Origin: an uncultured bacterium
GTDB lineage: Bacteria; Vulcanimicrobiota; Xenobia; Xenobiales; Xenobiaceae
DNA: 64,000 bases
Reading direction: 5' to 3'
Assembly: GCA_934621605.1 (NCBI GenBank)
Contig: CAKTUZ010000018.1
Span: forward strand, 1-64,000
Shown: positions 35,680 through 45,113 of the stretch, in pieces
Position numbering within the stretch: the stretch's first letter is position 1
Layout of the letters: each line of letters opens with the position of its first letter
Notes under the pieces: model-generated
What the model saw: the letters and a program-made list of their open reading frames with translations, nothing else
Told to the model about the DNA's origin: nothing
Databases searched by the model: none
Made by a program: the position numbers and the translations under genes

Positions 35680-36357
35680 CTATTGCCAATGTTTAACCTG
35701 ACCGGGAAAAGCATAACACTTAAAAGAAGAAGCTCCGGCGCGAACTTCCACACCACTGCTTTTTCGAAGATTCTTTTTGATTGCTATAGATTTATTTTTA
35801 ATAAAAGTACCGTTTCGACTGCCCAAATCATTTAGCACAATTTTATCGTCTACAGATACAGAGACACGTAAATGAAGACGCGACATTCTTTCATCGGCTT
35901 CCACATGGACATCGGCTTCCTCACTTCTGCCGACCACTGCCCCATCGAGAGGTATTCCCCAAATTTGGCCCTTTAACGAACCGTCGCAACACTCTATCAT
36001 ACCAACGGCGATATTCCCTTTGTGATCGGCCCAGGCCATTTCTACTTCAGAGAAACCATCTTCAACGTAGACAATACGAGCAGTAAAGGGGGCCAATGTA
36101 CTGTAAACACCGGCTTCTGTGCTGTTTTTAACTCCTTCCAAAAGATTAGAAATATAAGAATCGGGGACTTTATTTGATTTATTAAAAGGTACCAAAACAA
36201 GATTGGGAATAAAAACCCGACCGTCAATCTTTAACTTATTGTCCAACATAAGCCTCTGGGCGGCCCGGGAAGCCTCCAGGTAGTGAGGATTGACACCACT
36301 GTCTTGTCCCTCAAATTTCTTTTCCATCAACTTTTCTAATCTACGAAAAAGTCCCAT
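35680..36357 (-). CDS. FhaA-like protein (DUF3662 and FHA domains)
   Basis: A 225-residue protein. The N-terminal part, 'MGLFRRLEKLMEKKFEG' through 'FIPNLVLVPF', matches the DUF3662 domain of actinobacterial FhaA. The C-terminal FHA domain (about 140-220) has 'VVGRSEEADVHV', 'MSRLHLRV' and 'DLGSRNGTFI'. In Mycobacterium FhaA binds phosphorylated MviN during peptidoglycan synthesis control; a similar reader role here is inference. The ATG at 36355-36357 follows an AGG and lies 17 bases after the rlmN stop, so the two genes are co-transcribed. It adds a third FHA reader to the window. Confidence 0.85.
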   Translation of the reverse strand: MGLFRRLEKLMEKKFEGQDSGVNPHYLEASRAAQRLMLDNKLKIDGRVFIPNLVLVPFNKSNKVPDSYISNLLEGVKNSTEAGVYSTLAPFTARIVYVEDGFSEVEMAWADHKGNIAVGMIECCDGSLKGQIWGIPLDGAVVGRSEEADVHVEADERMSRLHLRVSVSVDDKIVLNDLGSRNGTFIKNKSIAIKKNLRKSSGVEVRAGASSFKCYAFPGQVKHWQ

Positions 36358-36374
36358 CAGCCAACCTAACAAAT

Positions 36375-37550
36375 CTAATCCTCATCTGCAAAATAAGCTT
36401 CCTCTGCTCCATTCATGCCAGCAGCTTTGCGTAAACGCAGCTGACCGCAAGCGGCATCGATATCGGAACCTTTTTCACGGCGCAAAGTACAACGCAAGCC
36501 CAATTCCTGAACACGCTCTTGGAAACGTCGCACTCTATGGGCAGAACTGCGTTTGAATGTAGGATGATCGACAGCATTCCAAGGAATAAGATTAACCAAA
36601 GCTCGGAGTCCTTTTAATAAATCGACTAACCTAACCGCATCTTCTAAATTATCATTTACGCCTTCAAGCATAACATATTCAAAAGTAATGCGTCTGCCTA
36701 CGGCTTTTTGGTAATTGTGGCAAGCTTTTATGAGCTCATTCAAATTCCAACGTCTATTGACAGGCATAAGCTTAGAACGCAAATCATCAGTAGTTGCATG
36801 TAAAGAAATAGCTAGCTTTAAAGGATATTGTAACTGAGTAAGACGTTCTATACCCGGTACTACTCCACAAGTAGAAACAGCAATATGGCGCATACCTACA
36901 CCAAAACCGTCGCCACAATTTATAAGTTGTATAGCTCGCAAAACGTTTTCTGTATTATTAAAAGGCTCTCCTATCCCCATAAAAACAACGTTGGCTACCC
37001 TTTCACCGCAACTGTCCAAACGGCGCTGAATTTGCAAAGCCTGATCGACTATTTCCCAAGCTTGTAAATTACGCACTAAACCGGCTTGCCCCGAAGCGCA
37101 AAACTGGCAAGCCATAGCACAACCGACTTGGCTGGAAATACATACGGCGACACGACCGGGGCCTAAGTGCTCCAAATAGCGCATTTTTACGCTCTCAACC
37201 ATATTGCCATCCGGCAACATAAACAAAAACTTAGAAGTATCTTGCAAAGATTGTTTAGGATCGGCAAACTTGAGATTGGGAATAGAAGCCAACTGTTGCA
37301 AACGAGAACGCAATTTTGCAGACAAATCAGTCATTTCTTCAAATTCCAACACTCTGCGAATATAAATCCAGCGCAAAAACTGCCCTACTCTATACCTGGA
37401 TTCACCTAATATGGCAAAAAAATGTTCTAACTCTTCCGGAAGCAGATTTTTTAAATTAACTTTACCCTGGGCATCTAAATGCTCTTTAAATTTATCCTGC
37501 AACCTGGAACGCAAGTTTGTTATAAATTCTGCAGTATCGGGACGAGCCAT
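36375..37550 (-). CDS. rlmN: Dual-specificity 23S rRNA / tRNA adenine-C2 methyltransferase
   Basis: A 391-residue radical-SAM enzyme that methylates A2503 of 23S rRNA and A37 of some tRNAs. The iron-sulfur cluster motif is Cys144-x3-Cys148-x2-Cys151 ('CAMACQFC'). It also has 'FMGIGEPFNN', 'SLHATTDDLRSKLMP' and the C-terminal reactive Cys in 'DIDAACGQLR', which distinguish RlmN. The ATG is three bases from the stop of the upstream secreted-protein gene and has no separate ribosome site, suggesting translational coupling. Confidence 0.96.
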   Translation of the reverse strand: MARPDTAEFITNLRSRLQDKFKEHLDAQGKVNLKNLLPEELEHFFAILGESRYRVGQFLRWIYIRRVLEFEEMTDLSAKLRSRLQQLASIPNLKFADPKQSLQDTSKFLFMLPDGNMVESVKMRYLEHLGPGRVAVCISSQVGCAMACQFCASGQAGLVRNLQAWEIVDQALQIQRRLDSCGERVANVVFMGIGEPFNNTENVLRAIQLINCGDGFGVGMRHIAVSTCGVVPGIERLTQLQYPLKLAISLHATTDDLRSKLMPVNRRWNLNELIKACHNYQKAVGRRITFEYVMLEGVNDNLEDAVRLVDLLKGLRALVNLIPWNAVDHPTFKRSSAHRVRRFQERVQELGLRCTLRREKGSDIDAACGQLRLRKAAGMNGAEEAYFADED

Positions 37551-37553
37551 AAT

Positions 37554-38189
37554 TTAAAATAAGTCCATTTCTACAATATGCCAACCTTTATCTCCGTGAG
37601 CATAAACAAAACGCCCCAAACGGAGAGATATAGTTAGATAATGAATCTGATCGACCGTTTCTTCCACAAAATCCATCGATTTGGAACTAATAATTGGAAC
37701 GGCAGAAGAAACCTCAATATTGCCATTCTCCAAAGTTCTATATTGACAAAATTCCAGAGTGAAAGGATCTAAAACATAATCTTTATTGTTAAAAACGTCG
37801 ATATGAAAAATTTTATAAGCGTCGCGAATTTCTTCGGCAGCCTGTGGATTCTCTGGATGGCGTTGAGCATATTCCAAAGCCGAACTTTCTATACAATCGT
37901 GCAGCATCAAAAGCACTTTATCAACATCTTTACCTTTATAAGCTGCATAGAGCTCCCGCAAACTAGCCTTAATCAGGGCTTTAACCTCGGCAGAGACAGG
38001 CGTATTCGTAGCTTTAAGGCGCTGGGTCGAACCATTGGGAGTTTCCGGCACATAAACATCAACATCATCGTTGATTGGGAAACGCTCAGTTACATCTTGA
38101 TCAGCCCAAGACGGCAAGCCCATCGCTGCCACTATTGCCACAGCGCAAATAGCACTCTTTACCCAATAAGACCAATTTGCTTTTTTCAC
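37554..38189 (-). CDS. Secreted NTF2-like hypothetical protein
   Basis: A 211-residue protein with a signal peptide (basic start, hydrophobic stretch about residues 12-24, cleavage after 'SWA'). The body, with 'LYAAYKGKDVDKVLLML' and beta strands such as 'FVYAHGDKGWHIVEMDLF' at the end, suggests an NTF2/SnoaL-like cone fold, which I hold loosely. The start is GTG with AAGGTGG at seven bases. It heads a tight run with rlmN and the FhaA-like gene. Confidence 0.65.
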   Translation of the reverse strand: MKKANWSYWVKSAICAVAIVAAMGLPSWADQDVTERFPINDDVDVYVPETPNGSTQRLKATNTPVSAEVKALIKASLRELYAAYKGKDVDKVLLMLHDCIESSALEYAQRHPENPQAAEEIRDAYKIFHIDVFNNKDYVLDPFTLEFCQYRTLENGNIEVSSAVPIISSKSMDFVEETVDQIHYLTISLRLGRFVYAHGDKGWHIVEMDLF

Positions 38190-38306
38190 GCTCTATCCAC
38201 CTTATCCGCTTCTATGCCGCTATCGGGACGTTTTTAAGCTTTAACTACGAGCCATTATAGACGCACGGCCTAAAAGCGGCAAGCTTAGCTCCTAATTAGG
38301 CCGATT

Positions 38307-39167
38307 TTAGCTTAGAGAGGAAAGATTGATCAAAGTTTCTGCTTTAAATTTGTCTACTAAACGACTTAAGTAGGCAGCCGGGCTAAGTTGCGGTTGCTCC
38401 AATAATGGATACAAATCCATAAATAGCTCCAGCATATTGGCTTCATCAGGAGCATAAGCATCGGCGTAAGTAGCGTTGGCCTCTCGACGCCCACGAGTTG
38501 CTAAGTGGTAATTTTTGCCACCGCTTATCTGTGAATCATATAATTCCATAAGAGCGCTATTTAAATTAGGACGCTGTCCCACATCAAAAGCCCGACGTTC
38601 AGTTAAAGGAAGCCAATCTAAACTACGCCACACCTCGCCACCATAAAATTCTTGCGGATAATATTCTTCTCCCAATTCACGCAAAGCTTCAATAACTAAA
38701 AGCACTACAGCTAAGTGAGTTTTATGGCGGTCGGCTAAATTGTGCGTAAAAATAACCTGCGGACGAGCAACCTTTATAATATTTTTCAAGTCAGCTTTTA
38801 CGTCCTCACACCTTTGCTTGCGCACTTGAGCACTAGTATATCCTAAAGAAGCTAAAGCAGCATAATTTCCCAAATAAGCAGCTTTTTTCTGCTCTTGCAA
38901 ACGAATAAGGCGCATTTCTTCGTCTGTGACGTCAGCATAAGCACCAATACGCGAACTGCCTCCGCCATCAGTAGCTGTTACGCCAGCAAAAAATTTGCCC
39001 TTACCAGCCAGGCCCTCTAAAATGCCATGCCAAGCCATAAACTCAATATCATCGGGATGAGCTCCTATAGCCAAATGAGTAACTCTGGCCCAAGCTTCTT
39101 TTATTTCAATCCCATCAGGAATAAAAAATACACCACGTTGATTTTTTAATTGCATAGTCATGTCCAT
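38307..39167 (-). CDS. PIG-L family deacetylase (LmbE-like)
   Basis: A 286-residue zinc-dependent deacetylase. The zinc and catalytic motif is 'GAHPDDIEFMA' (residues 36-46), and the third ligand region is 'FTHNLADRHKTHLAV'. Family members remove acetyl groups from N-acetylglucosamine-linked substrates such as GlcNAc-PI, mycothiol or bacillithiol precursors. 'ATDGGGSSRIGAYADVTDEEM' is the conserved segment after the first strand. The exact substrate is unknown. Several start codons (ATG at 39167 and just inside) are possible and no strong ribosome site is seen. Confidence 0.88.
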   Translation of the reverse strand: MDMTMQLKNQRGVFFIPDGIEIKEAWARVTHLAIGAHPDDIEFMAWHGILEGLAGKGKFFAGVTATDGGGSSRIGAYADVTDEEMRLIRLQEQKKAAYLGNYAALASLGYTSAQVRKQRCEDVKADLKNIIKVARPQVIFTHNLADRHKTHLAVVLLVIEALRELGEEYYPQEFYGGEVWRSLDWLPLTERRAFDVGQRPNLNSALMELYDSQISGGKNYHLATRGRREANATYADAYAPDEANMLELFMDLYPLLEQPQLSPAAYLSRLVDKFKAETLINLSSLS

Positions 39168-39204
39168 TCAGTGTTAATTTACGCCTAATCTTTATACTTG
39201 CTAA

Positions 39205-39239
39205 ACAAAAACGAGCTGGGCCTAAGTAAACCCAGCTCG
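39205..39239 (-). terminator. Rho-independent terminator after transaldolase
   Basis: Perfect 9-bp stem CGAGCTGGG (39212-39220) with CCCAGCTCG (39231-39239); read on the minus strand it is followed by a T-run (complement of 39205-39211). Confidence 0.88.
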
Positions 39240-39286
39240 CCTTTTTAGCTTAGTTCGAACAGTAAAAACGTCCGAGAAAACCAATA

Positions 39287-40417
39287 CTAGGCTAAAAGCT
39301 TAGCTTTCTTTTCGGAGACAGCGACCAAAAGCTGTTCGTAAGCGACAGCAAATTTCTTAACACCGTCAGTCATCAAGGCATTGTCAGTAACATCAGCCAA
39401 ATCTTGACCACTCTTGGCAAAATCCTCAATATACTTATGAGACTGAGCCATAGCTTCAGGAGTCAAGGTTTCTTTAACTGTACCATGATCGGCGAAAGCG
39501 GCCACGGTGTTGTCAGGCATAGTGTTGACACAGTTGGGGCCGATTAAATCATCGACATACAAAGTATCTTTGTAAGTAGGATTTTTGGTGCTAGTGCTAG
39601 CCCAAAGAGGACGCTGCACGGGAGCACCCAAAGCGGCCAATTTTTGCCAACGCTCAGTATTGATCTTACTTAAGAAGAGCTCGTAAGCCAAGCAAGCGTT
39701 AGCTACAGCCATCTTACCACGCAAGTCGCCATATTTTTCAATTAAGCTAGCGTCGGCAGCATAGGCTTTATCTAAACGCTTGTCACATTCGGTATCGACA
39801 CGACTGATAAAGAAGCTGGCTACAGAATTGACTCCCTTAAGAGACAGCCCCTGAGCGGCTCTTTTCTCTAAACCTCGCATCCAAGCTTCGATAACTTCGG
39901 CATATCTCTCTACAGAAAAAAGCAAAGTTACGTTGACGCTTACGCCTTCGGCGATTAAAGCTTCCACTACCGGCAGACCTTCTTTAGTAGCTGGAACTTT
40001 AATCATAAGGTTGGGACGATTAACTTTAGCTACCAACTCGCGAGCCTGTTTTAAGCTAGCTTCAGTCTCATGAGCTAAAGTAGGATTGAGTTCCAAACTA
40101 ACAAAACCGTCAGTACCGCCAGAAGTTTCAAATAGACCTTTAAATACATCGCAAGCGGAACGAACGTCTTCAGTCATAAGTTCCCAAACAATAGACTCGG
40201 CTTCCATACCGAGTTTGGCCAAACGCAAAATCTCTTCATCATAGATGGAACTTTTAGAGATAGAACTCTGGAAGATGGAAGGATTGGAAGTTTGACCGCG
40301 TACTCCGCCTTCAGCAATAAGCTTAGCCAAAGAACCATCGGCAAACATCTCGCGTTTGAGATTATCTAACCAGGGACTTACACCGGCTTTATTGAGCTCA
40401 ATTAAAAGATTAGACAT
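39287..40417 (-). CDS. tal: Transaldolase
   Basis: A 376-residue transaldolase, which moves a three-carbon unit between sedoheptulose-7-phosphate and glyceraldehyde-3-phosphate in the pentose phosphate pathway. The Schiff-base Lys lies in 'NLMIKVPATKEG', and 'VNVTLLFSVERYAEVI' and 'SVASFFISRVDTECDK' are family signatures. 'LWASTSTKNPTYKDTLYVDDLIG' marks the longer bacterial type. The ATG at 40415-40417 has AAAGGAA upstream; the longer frame from 40492 would cross the intergenic hairpin. It follows tkt on the same strand. Confidence 0.95.
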   Translation of the reverse strand: MSNLLIELNKAGVSPWLDNLKREMFADGSLAKLIAEGGVRGQTSNPSIFQSSISKSSIYDEEILRLAKLGMEAESIVWELMTEDVRSACDVFKGLFETSGGTDGFVSLELNPTLAHETEASLKQARELVAKVNRPNLMIKVPATKEGLPVVEALIAEGVSVNVTLLFSVERYAEVIEAWMRGLEKRAAQGLSLKGVNSVASFFISRVDTECDKRLDKAYAADASLIEKYGDLRGKMAVANACLAYELFLSKINTERWQKLAALGAPVQRPLWASTSTKNPTYKDTLYVDDLIGPNCVNTMPDNTVAAFADHGTVKETLTPEAMAQSHKYIEDFAKSGQDLADVTDNALMTDGVKKFAVAYEQLLVAVSEKKAKLLA

Positions 40418-40453
40418 TAAAGAATGTTCCTTTCCAAAGTGAAGACAGGACTT

Positions 40454-40485
40454 GGGAACCTGCGTCCTACCCGGACGCAGGTCCC
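40454..40485 (-). other. Stable hairpin between transketolase and transaldolase
   Basis: A perfect 10-bp GC-rich stem ACCTGCGTCC (40458-40467) with GGACGCAGGT (40473-40482), extended by flanking G/C runs, loop of five. No T-run follows, so it more likely adjusts the tkt/tal transcript ratio than terminates. Confidence 0.7.
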
Positions 40486-40507
40486 CCTCCACCCAAAGAA
40501 CTACTGC

Positions 40508-42514
40508 TTACTTAAGCAGCTCTTTAGCGTGAGCGACCGTACTTTCTACAGTAAGTCCGAACTTCTCGTACAAAACTTCAAAGGGAGCAGAAGCGCCAAA
40601 ATGATCAATACCTAAAGCGAATCCCTTATCGCCTACGTATTTACCCCAACCGAAAGTGGAAGCAGCTTCTACAGATACGCGAGCCGTAATATGCTTAGGC
40701 AACACTTCTTCGCGGTAAGCGACATCCTGAGCTTCGAAAAGTTCCCAAGAAGGGAAGCTTACTACGCGAGTAGGAATGCCCTCCGCTTGCAGCACTTCAC
40801 GGGCTTTCAAAATAATAGGTACTTCAGAACCGGAAGCCATTAAAATAATCTTCGGCTCTGCTCCCTCAGCTTCAGCCAAGATATAAGCACCACGACGCAA
40901 CCCTTCGGCAGGAGCGTATTTAGTACGATCTAAGGTGGGCAGGTTCTGACGAGTTAAAGCTAAACCAACCGGGCCTTCGCGATGAGTAATGGCTACTTTC
41001 CAAGCTTCGGCGGTTTCGTTGGCGTCGCAGGGACGCAATAAAGTGAAGTTGGGAATAATGCGCAAAGAGGCCAAGTGTTCAATAGGCTGGTGAGTTGGGC
41101 CGTCTTCGCCTAAGCCGATAGAATCGTGTGTCCAAACGTGTATACCGTTGAGTCCCATCAAAGCGCCTAAACGGACGGAACCGCGCATATAATCGGCAAA
41201 GACCAGGAAAGTAGCATCGTAGGCGTGAAGACCGCCGTGGAGCATAATACCGTTAGTTACAGCAGCCATGCCGTGCTCACGGATACCAAAGTGAATATTG
41301 CGACCTTCGTGATGCTCGGGGCTCTGAGCCGGAGAGCCTTTGATAAGAGTCTTGGTAGAAGGCTCCAAGTCGGCAGAACCGCCGATAAGGTTGGGCAAAC
41401 GCTCGGCAATAGCGTTGATAACTTTACCGGAGGAAACGCGAGTGGCCATACCTTTGGCGTCGGGCTCGAAAGTGATAAGATCTTTGTCCCAGCCTTCGGG
41501 AAGTTTGCCTTCCATCCAGTTTTCAAATTCGGCAGCTAATTCAGGGTATTCTTTGGCATAAGCAGCGAAAAGCTCGTTCCAAGCAGCGTGCTCTTGAGCG
41601 CCTTTGGCTTGGATCTTGCTACAAGTAGCGTAAACTTCAGCAGGTACATAGAACTTCTCATGCTCTGGCAAGCCCATAACCTTCTTGGTAGCGGCAATTT
41701 CTTCTTCACCAAAGGGAGTACCGTGAGAAGCGGAAGTATCTTGCATCTTGGGAGAAGGATAAGCGATGTGAGATCTGACTGAAATTAAGGAAGGACGAGG
41801 ATCTTTCTGAGCGGCAGCAATAGCAGCTTCAAAAGCGGTAGTATCATTGGCATCCTCGACACACTGAGTATGCCAACCGTAAGCAGCATAACGAGCTACG
41901 CGATCTTCGGTAAAGGCAATATCAGTATTACCTTCGATAGTAATACGGTTATCATCATAAACGGCAATAAGCTTGCCCAAGCCCAAAGTGGCAGCCAAGG
42001 AACCAGCCTCAGAAGTAATACCTTCCATGAGATCGCCGTCGGAACAAAACACGTAGGTGTAATGATCCATCACATTAAAATTGGGACGATTAAAATAAGA
42101 AGCGATGTAGCGCTCAGCTAAAGCAAAGCCTACGGCACTGGAAAGTCCCTGACCCAAAGGCCCGGTAGTCATCTCAACACCAGCAGTGTGACCATATTCG
42201 GGATGTCCTGGAGTAAGAGAGCCCCACTGACGGAAGTTTTTCAAATCGTCAATAGTAAGGCCATATCCGGAAAGATGCAGCAAACTGTAGATGAGCATAG
42301 AAGCGTGCCCACAGGACAAAATAAAACGATCGCGATTGTGCCAGTGAGGATCCTTGGGATCATGCTTCATGATCTTGCTAAACATAGTCCAGCCTAAAGG
42401 AGCTAGAGCCATAGCGGCGCCAGGGTGACCGGAACGGGCCTGCTGAGGACCATCCATAGCCAAACCGCGAATAATGTCAATGCAAAGTTTATCGCCTGCT
42501 AACTTACTACTCAA
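40508..42514 (-). CDS. tkt: Transketolase
   Basis: A 668-residue thiamine-diphosphate enzyme that transfers two-carbon ketol units in the pentose phosphate pathway. Visible features: 'ARSGHPGAAMALAPLG' near the start, 'GPLGQGLSSAVG', the ThDP/metal motif 'SDGDLMEGITSEA', 'HDSIGLGEDGPTHQPIEHLASLR' region in the pyrimidine domain, and the C-terminal domain with 'VSVEAASTFGWGKYVG'. Length is standard. It lies directly upstream of tal, so the non-oxidative pentose phosphate steps are encoded together. Confidence 0.97.
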   Translation of the reverse strand: MSSKLAGDKLCIDIIRGLAMDGPQQARSGHPGAAMALAPLGWTMFSKIMKHDPKDPHWHNRDRFILSCGHASMLIYSLLHLSGYGLTIDDLKNFRQWGSLTPGHPEYGHTAGVEMTTGPLGQGLSSAVGFALAERYIASYFNRPNFNVMDHYTYVFCSDGDLMEGITSEAGSLAATLGLGKLIAVYDDNRITIEGNTDIAFTEDRVARYAAYGWHTQCVEDANDTTAFEAAIAAAQKDPRPSLISVRSHIAYPSPKMQDTSASHGTPFGEEEIAATKKVMGLPEHEKFYVPAEVYATCSKIQAKGAQEHAAWNELFAAYAKEYPELAAEFENWMEGKLPEGWDKDLITFEPDAKGMATRVSSGKVINAIAERLPNLIGGSADLEPSTKTLIKGSPAQSPEHHEGRNIHFGIREHGMAAVTNGIMLHGGLHAYDATFLVFADYMRGSVRLGALMGLNGIHVWTHDSIGLGEDGPTHQPIEHLASLRIIPNFTLLRPCDANETAEAWKVAITHREGPVGLALTRQNLPTLDRTKYAPAEGLRRGAYILAEAEGAEPKIILMASGSEVPIILKAREVLQAEGIPTRVVSFPSWELFEAQDVAYREEVLPKHITARVSVEAASTFGWGKYVGDKGFALGIDHFGASAPFEVLYEKFGLTVESTVAHAKELLK

Positions 42515-42748
42515 AGGAACAGTCTCCTTAAACTTAGTTTTACCCTATTGAGGACGAGGGAAACTTTTCACAAAAAAGCGCCAAGGAAACACAGGCTTCC
42601 CGGCCCACGGCTTATTTTTCTGCTTCCGCCTCAATTATCTCGAAAAATGTACCTTTAGCTTTATACATTGCATGTACGCTCTCCTGCCTATTTTTCGCGC
42701 TAATATACCGCAAAAAATAGGCTGAAAGTGCAACATACAATCAAATAA

Positions 42749-43933
42749 TCAAAAAGAATTCTTTTTGACCCTTCCCAATTCTTTGGCTACTAAAGTTTTT
42801 TGCGGATTCCACTTTACGCCTTTTTTAACTTCCATAACCAAAATGGCCAAATCATCATCAGGAGTACCACCAGTATAGCGCAAAATAGCCAATTCTAACT
42901 CTTTGGCCAATTCTTCGGCAGACAAGCTGTAATGCTCTTGTAAAAATTTGACGACTCTTTCAAAAGTAAAAAATTCTCCTTCACTATTGCGGGCCTCAGT
43001 GAGTCCGTCAGTGAAAAGGATTACTCGATCACCACCGTCTAAAGCGATCGATTTTTCTTGCCAAACACTCTCCTCAAAAGCACCAATAGGTACTCCGTCA
43101 GTATGCAACTGTCGCACTGAGCCATCATCTTTAAGCAATAGGGCTGTATCATGACCACCGGAGGCGTAAGTTAAGATGCTGTTTTCTTCGTTAAATACAC
43201 CATAAAATAAAGTAGTAAACCAAGTATTGTCGTCACGCCATAACCCCAGAAGGCGTTGATTCAAGATATCTAAAATTTGAGAGGGAGATGAACTCTTTTT
43301 TCCCCATTCAAAGAAAAAGCTCATAACTATGGACATAACCATAGAAGCGGGCACTCCCTTGCCCATAACATCACCTAAACAAAAGACTATAAATTTTTCT
43401 TGAAAAGGACGAAAATAATAGAAATCACCACCGACACTGCGGCAAGGTTGCATAATACCGTATAATTTTACCCGACCTATTTCACAATTGGGAGGAACCA
43501 AAGCACGTTGTAAAGTTCTGGCTCTGTCGACATCATGCTCTAAATTAACATCTTTGCGACGACGGCGGGCCCCCTCTTCAACCGTAATAATAGTAAAAGC
43601 TGCCACTATGGCCCACTTAGCAAATTCAAAAGTCGACCAGCTGAGTATGTCCCCCAAACTCATTTCCTGACGGCTCCACAGACCTATCAATAAAAGAATA
43701 TAAGCCGGAGGTAATACGGTCAGACCTTTTCGTTTGAAAAACAAGCAAGCCAAAAAAACGGGTATGGCAAACCAATTGTAGGGCAATCCACCAATATCAA
43801 AGGCAATGGCCGCCGTCGAGGCTATAAGTAAAAAGACAATTAAAAAAAACAGCAAGCGGTGATGTACAGGAGAAAGACACTGTATAGTCGCGCTTTCCAC
43901 CATCTTGCCGAGCCAGTTTAACAATCTGTTCAC
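42749..43933 (-). CDS. Membrane SpoIIE/RsbU-type PP2C phosphatase
   Basis: A 394-residue protein. Three or so hydrophobic helices (about residues 25-120) precede a SpoIIE-type Ser/Thr phosphatase domain (about 145-375): 'SVGGDFYYF', 'CLGDVMGKGVPASMVMS', 'YASGGHD', 'VILFTDGLTEARN' and 'DDDLAILVM' carry the metal-binding acids. Such phosphatases usually act on STAS-domain anti-anti-sigma factors in partner-switching stress pathways; no partner is seen nearby. The start is GTG 43931-43933 after AGAGGAAC. A Lys-rich tail ends the protein. Confidence 0.88.
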   Translation of the reverse strand: MNRLLNWLGKMVESATIQCLSPVHHRLLFFLIVFLLIASTAAIAFDIGGLPYNWFAIPVFLACLFFKRKGLTVLPPAYILLLIGLWSRQEMSLGDILSWSTFEFAKWAIVAAFTIITVEEGARRRRKDVNLEHDVDRARTLQRALVPPNCEIGRVKLYGIMQPCRSVGGDFYYFRPFQEKFIVFCLGDVMGKGVPASMVMSIVMSFFFEWGKKSSSPSQILDILNQRLLGLWRDDNTWFTTLFYGVFNEENSILTYASGGHDTALLLKDDGSVRQLHTDGVPIGAFEESVWQEKSIALDGGDRVILFTDGLTEARNSEGEFFTFERVVKFLQEHYSLSAEELAKELELAILRYTGGTPDDDLAILVMEVKKGVKWNPQKTLVAKELGRVKKNSF

Positions 43934-44099
43934 TTTAAGTTCCTCTTGACGCTAACCGTCGTTTTGTATCTGCGCGGAAAAATTTCAGCGGTGGATCTTC
44001 CCAATAGACTCCTTCTCTCCTTCAAATCTATAAATGACTGCCATACAGACAATTTATCTCAAAAAGGAACAATCCCAGTTAATCTGAATTTAACCGACC

Positions 44100-44966
44100 A
44101 TGATTTGCAAACGTGTTTTTAAGCTGACTTTCAGTGTAGTTTTATCATTTTTATTGTTGCTGAACTTCGCCTACGCAGCCGGAGGTAACTCTATCCAAGG
44201 CGGAAGATGCGTCGGTTCGGTTTGTTTAGGCCAAAATATTAATCAAGTTCGCTCGCTCTTGGGAGCTCCCAGCAAAGTGGTAGCCTCACCCAACGATCCC
44301 AATTCTCAGTTACTTCACTTTAAAAATCACGGCTTAGCTGTCTTTATGGGTTCAAACGGAGCTGTTATTGGCATTACCGTTATGAGCGGCAATTGGAAAA
44401 CCCCCGAAGGTATAGGTATAGGTTCAGCTGGAGCTCTAGTTACAAAAACTTACGGTAATGGCTTACAACGCGGCCAGGGTAATATAAATTATGCTTCCCG
44501 CGGTTTGGCTTTTAGTATAAGAAACGGCAAAGTGGCCAGTATTTATGTCTTTAAGCGCGAAGATGAACGCCCCCTTTTAGGCGATCGCATTATTGTGCCC
44601 GGCCAGCGCGTCGGTTCCATCAAAATCGGCACTCATCTTTCTACCGTCAGTAATTCTTGGGGCAATGCCGACAATATCACCCCTATGGGCCAAGGACGCA
44701 ATTTGCACCGCTATAAAGAAGAAGCTATAGGCTTAATTGTCAATTCCAAAAAAATTATCGAAGGCGTAGTGATGGAAACTGGCGACTTTATTACTAAAGA
44801 AGGCGTCAAGGTCGGCTCTTCTCAATCCGAAGTTACTAAAGTATTCGGTCAGACCAAAGCTTCCAACGGTAGTTTAATTTATGAAAATAGAGGTATAGGT
44901 TTTCGCTTAACTCAAGGACGCGTCAGTCAGATAACCGTACTTTCACCGACTCTGCGCACTCACTAA
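44100..44966 (+). CDS. Secreted protein with four half-repeats
   Basis: A 288-residue protein with a signal peptide (residues 1-26, ending 'AYA'). The mature part is four related segments of about 60 residues in A-B-A-B order. Each begins with a 'VGS/IGS..V...G' core: 'VGSVCLGQNINQVRSLLG', 'IGIGSAGALVTKTYG', 'VGSIKIGTHLSTVSNSWG' and 'VKVGSSQSEVTKVFG'. Each is followed by a strand ending in 'ITV', 'IYVF' or similar. The layout recalls BamE/SmpA-type alpha-beta units, but I do not assign a family. A shorter protein at 55271 has the same pattern. A strong terminator follows. Confidence 0.75.
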   Translation: MICKRVFKLTFSVVLSFLLLLNFAYAAGGNSIQGGRCVGSVCLGQNINQVRSLLGAPSKVVASPNDPNSQLLHFKNHGLAVFMGSNGAVIGITVMSGNWKTPEGIGIGSAGALVTKTYGNGLQRGQGNINYASRGLAFSIRNGKVASIYVFKREDERPLLGDRIIVPGQRVGSIKIGTHLSTVSNSWGNADNITPMGQGRNLHRYKEEAIGLIVNSKKIIEGVVMETGDFITKEGVKVGSSQSEVTKVFGQTKASNGSLIYENRGIGFRLTQGRVSQITVLSPTLRTH

Positions 44967-45039
44967 ACCTTTGGCGAATCGGATTTTGCCAAAAAAACTT
45001 TCGTCCCTCAATAAAAGTTCAAGGCGGAAAGCATTCAAG

Positions 45040-45090
45040 CTGCCTTTTCTTCGTTTGAAGTCACATTGCAACGGGAAAAGGCAGTTTTTC
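45040..45090 (+). terminator. Rho-independent terminator after the secreted repeat protein
   Basis: A 10-bp stem CTGCCTTTTC (45040-45049) with GAAAAGGCAG (45075-45084) is followed by TTTTTC. It lies between the repeat-protein stop and the next ATG. Confidence 0.82.
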
Positions 45091-45113
45091 TTTACACCGC
45101 ACATAAGGTGGAA

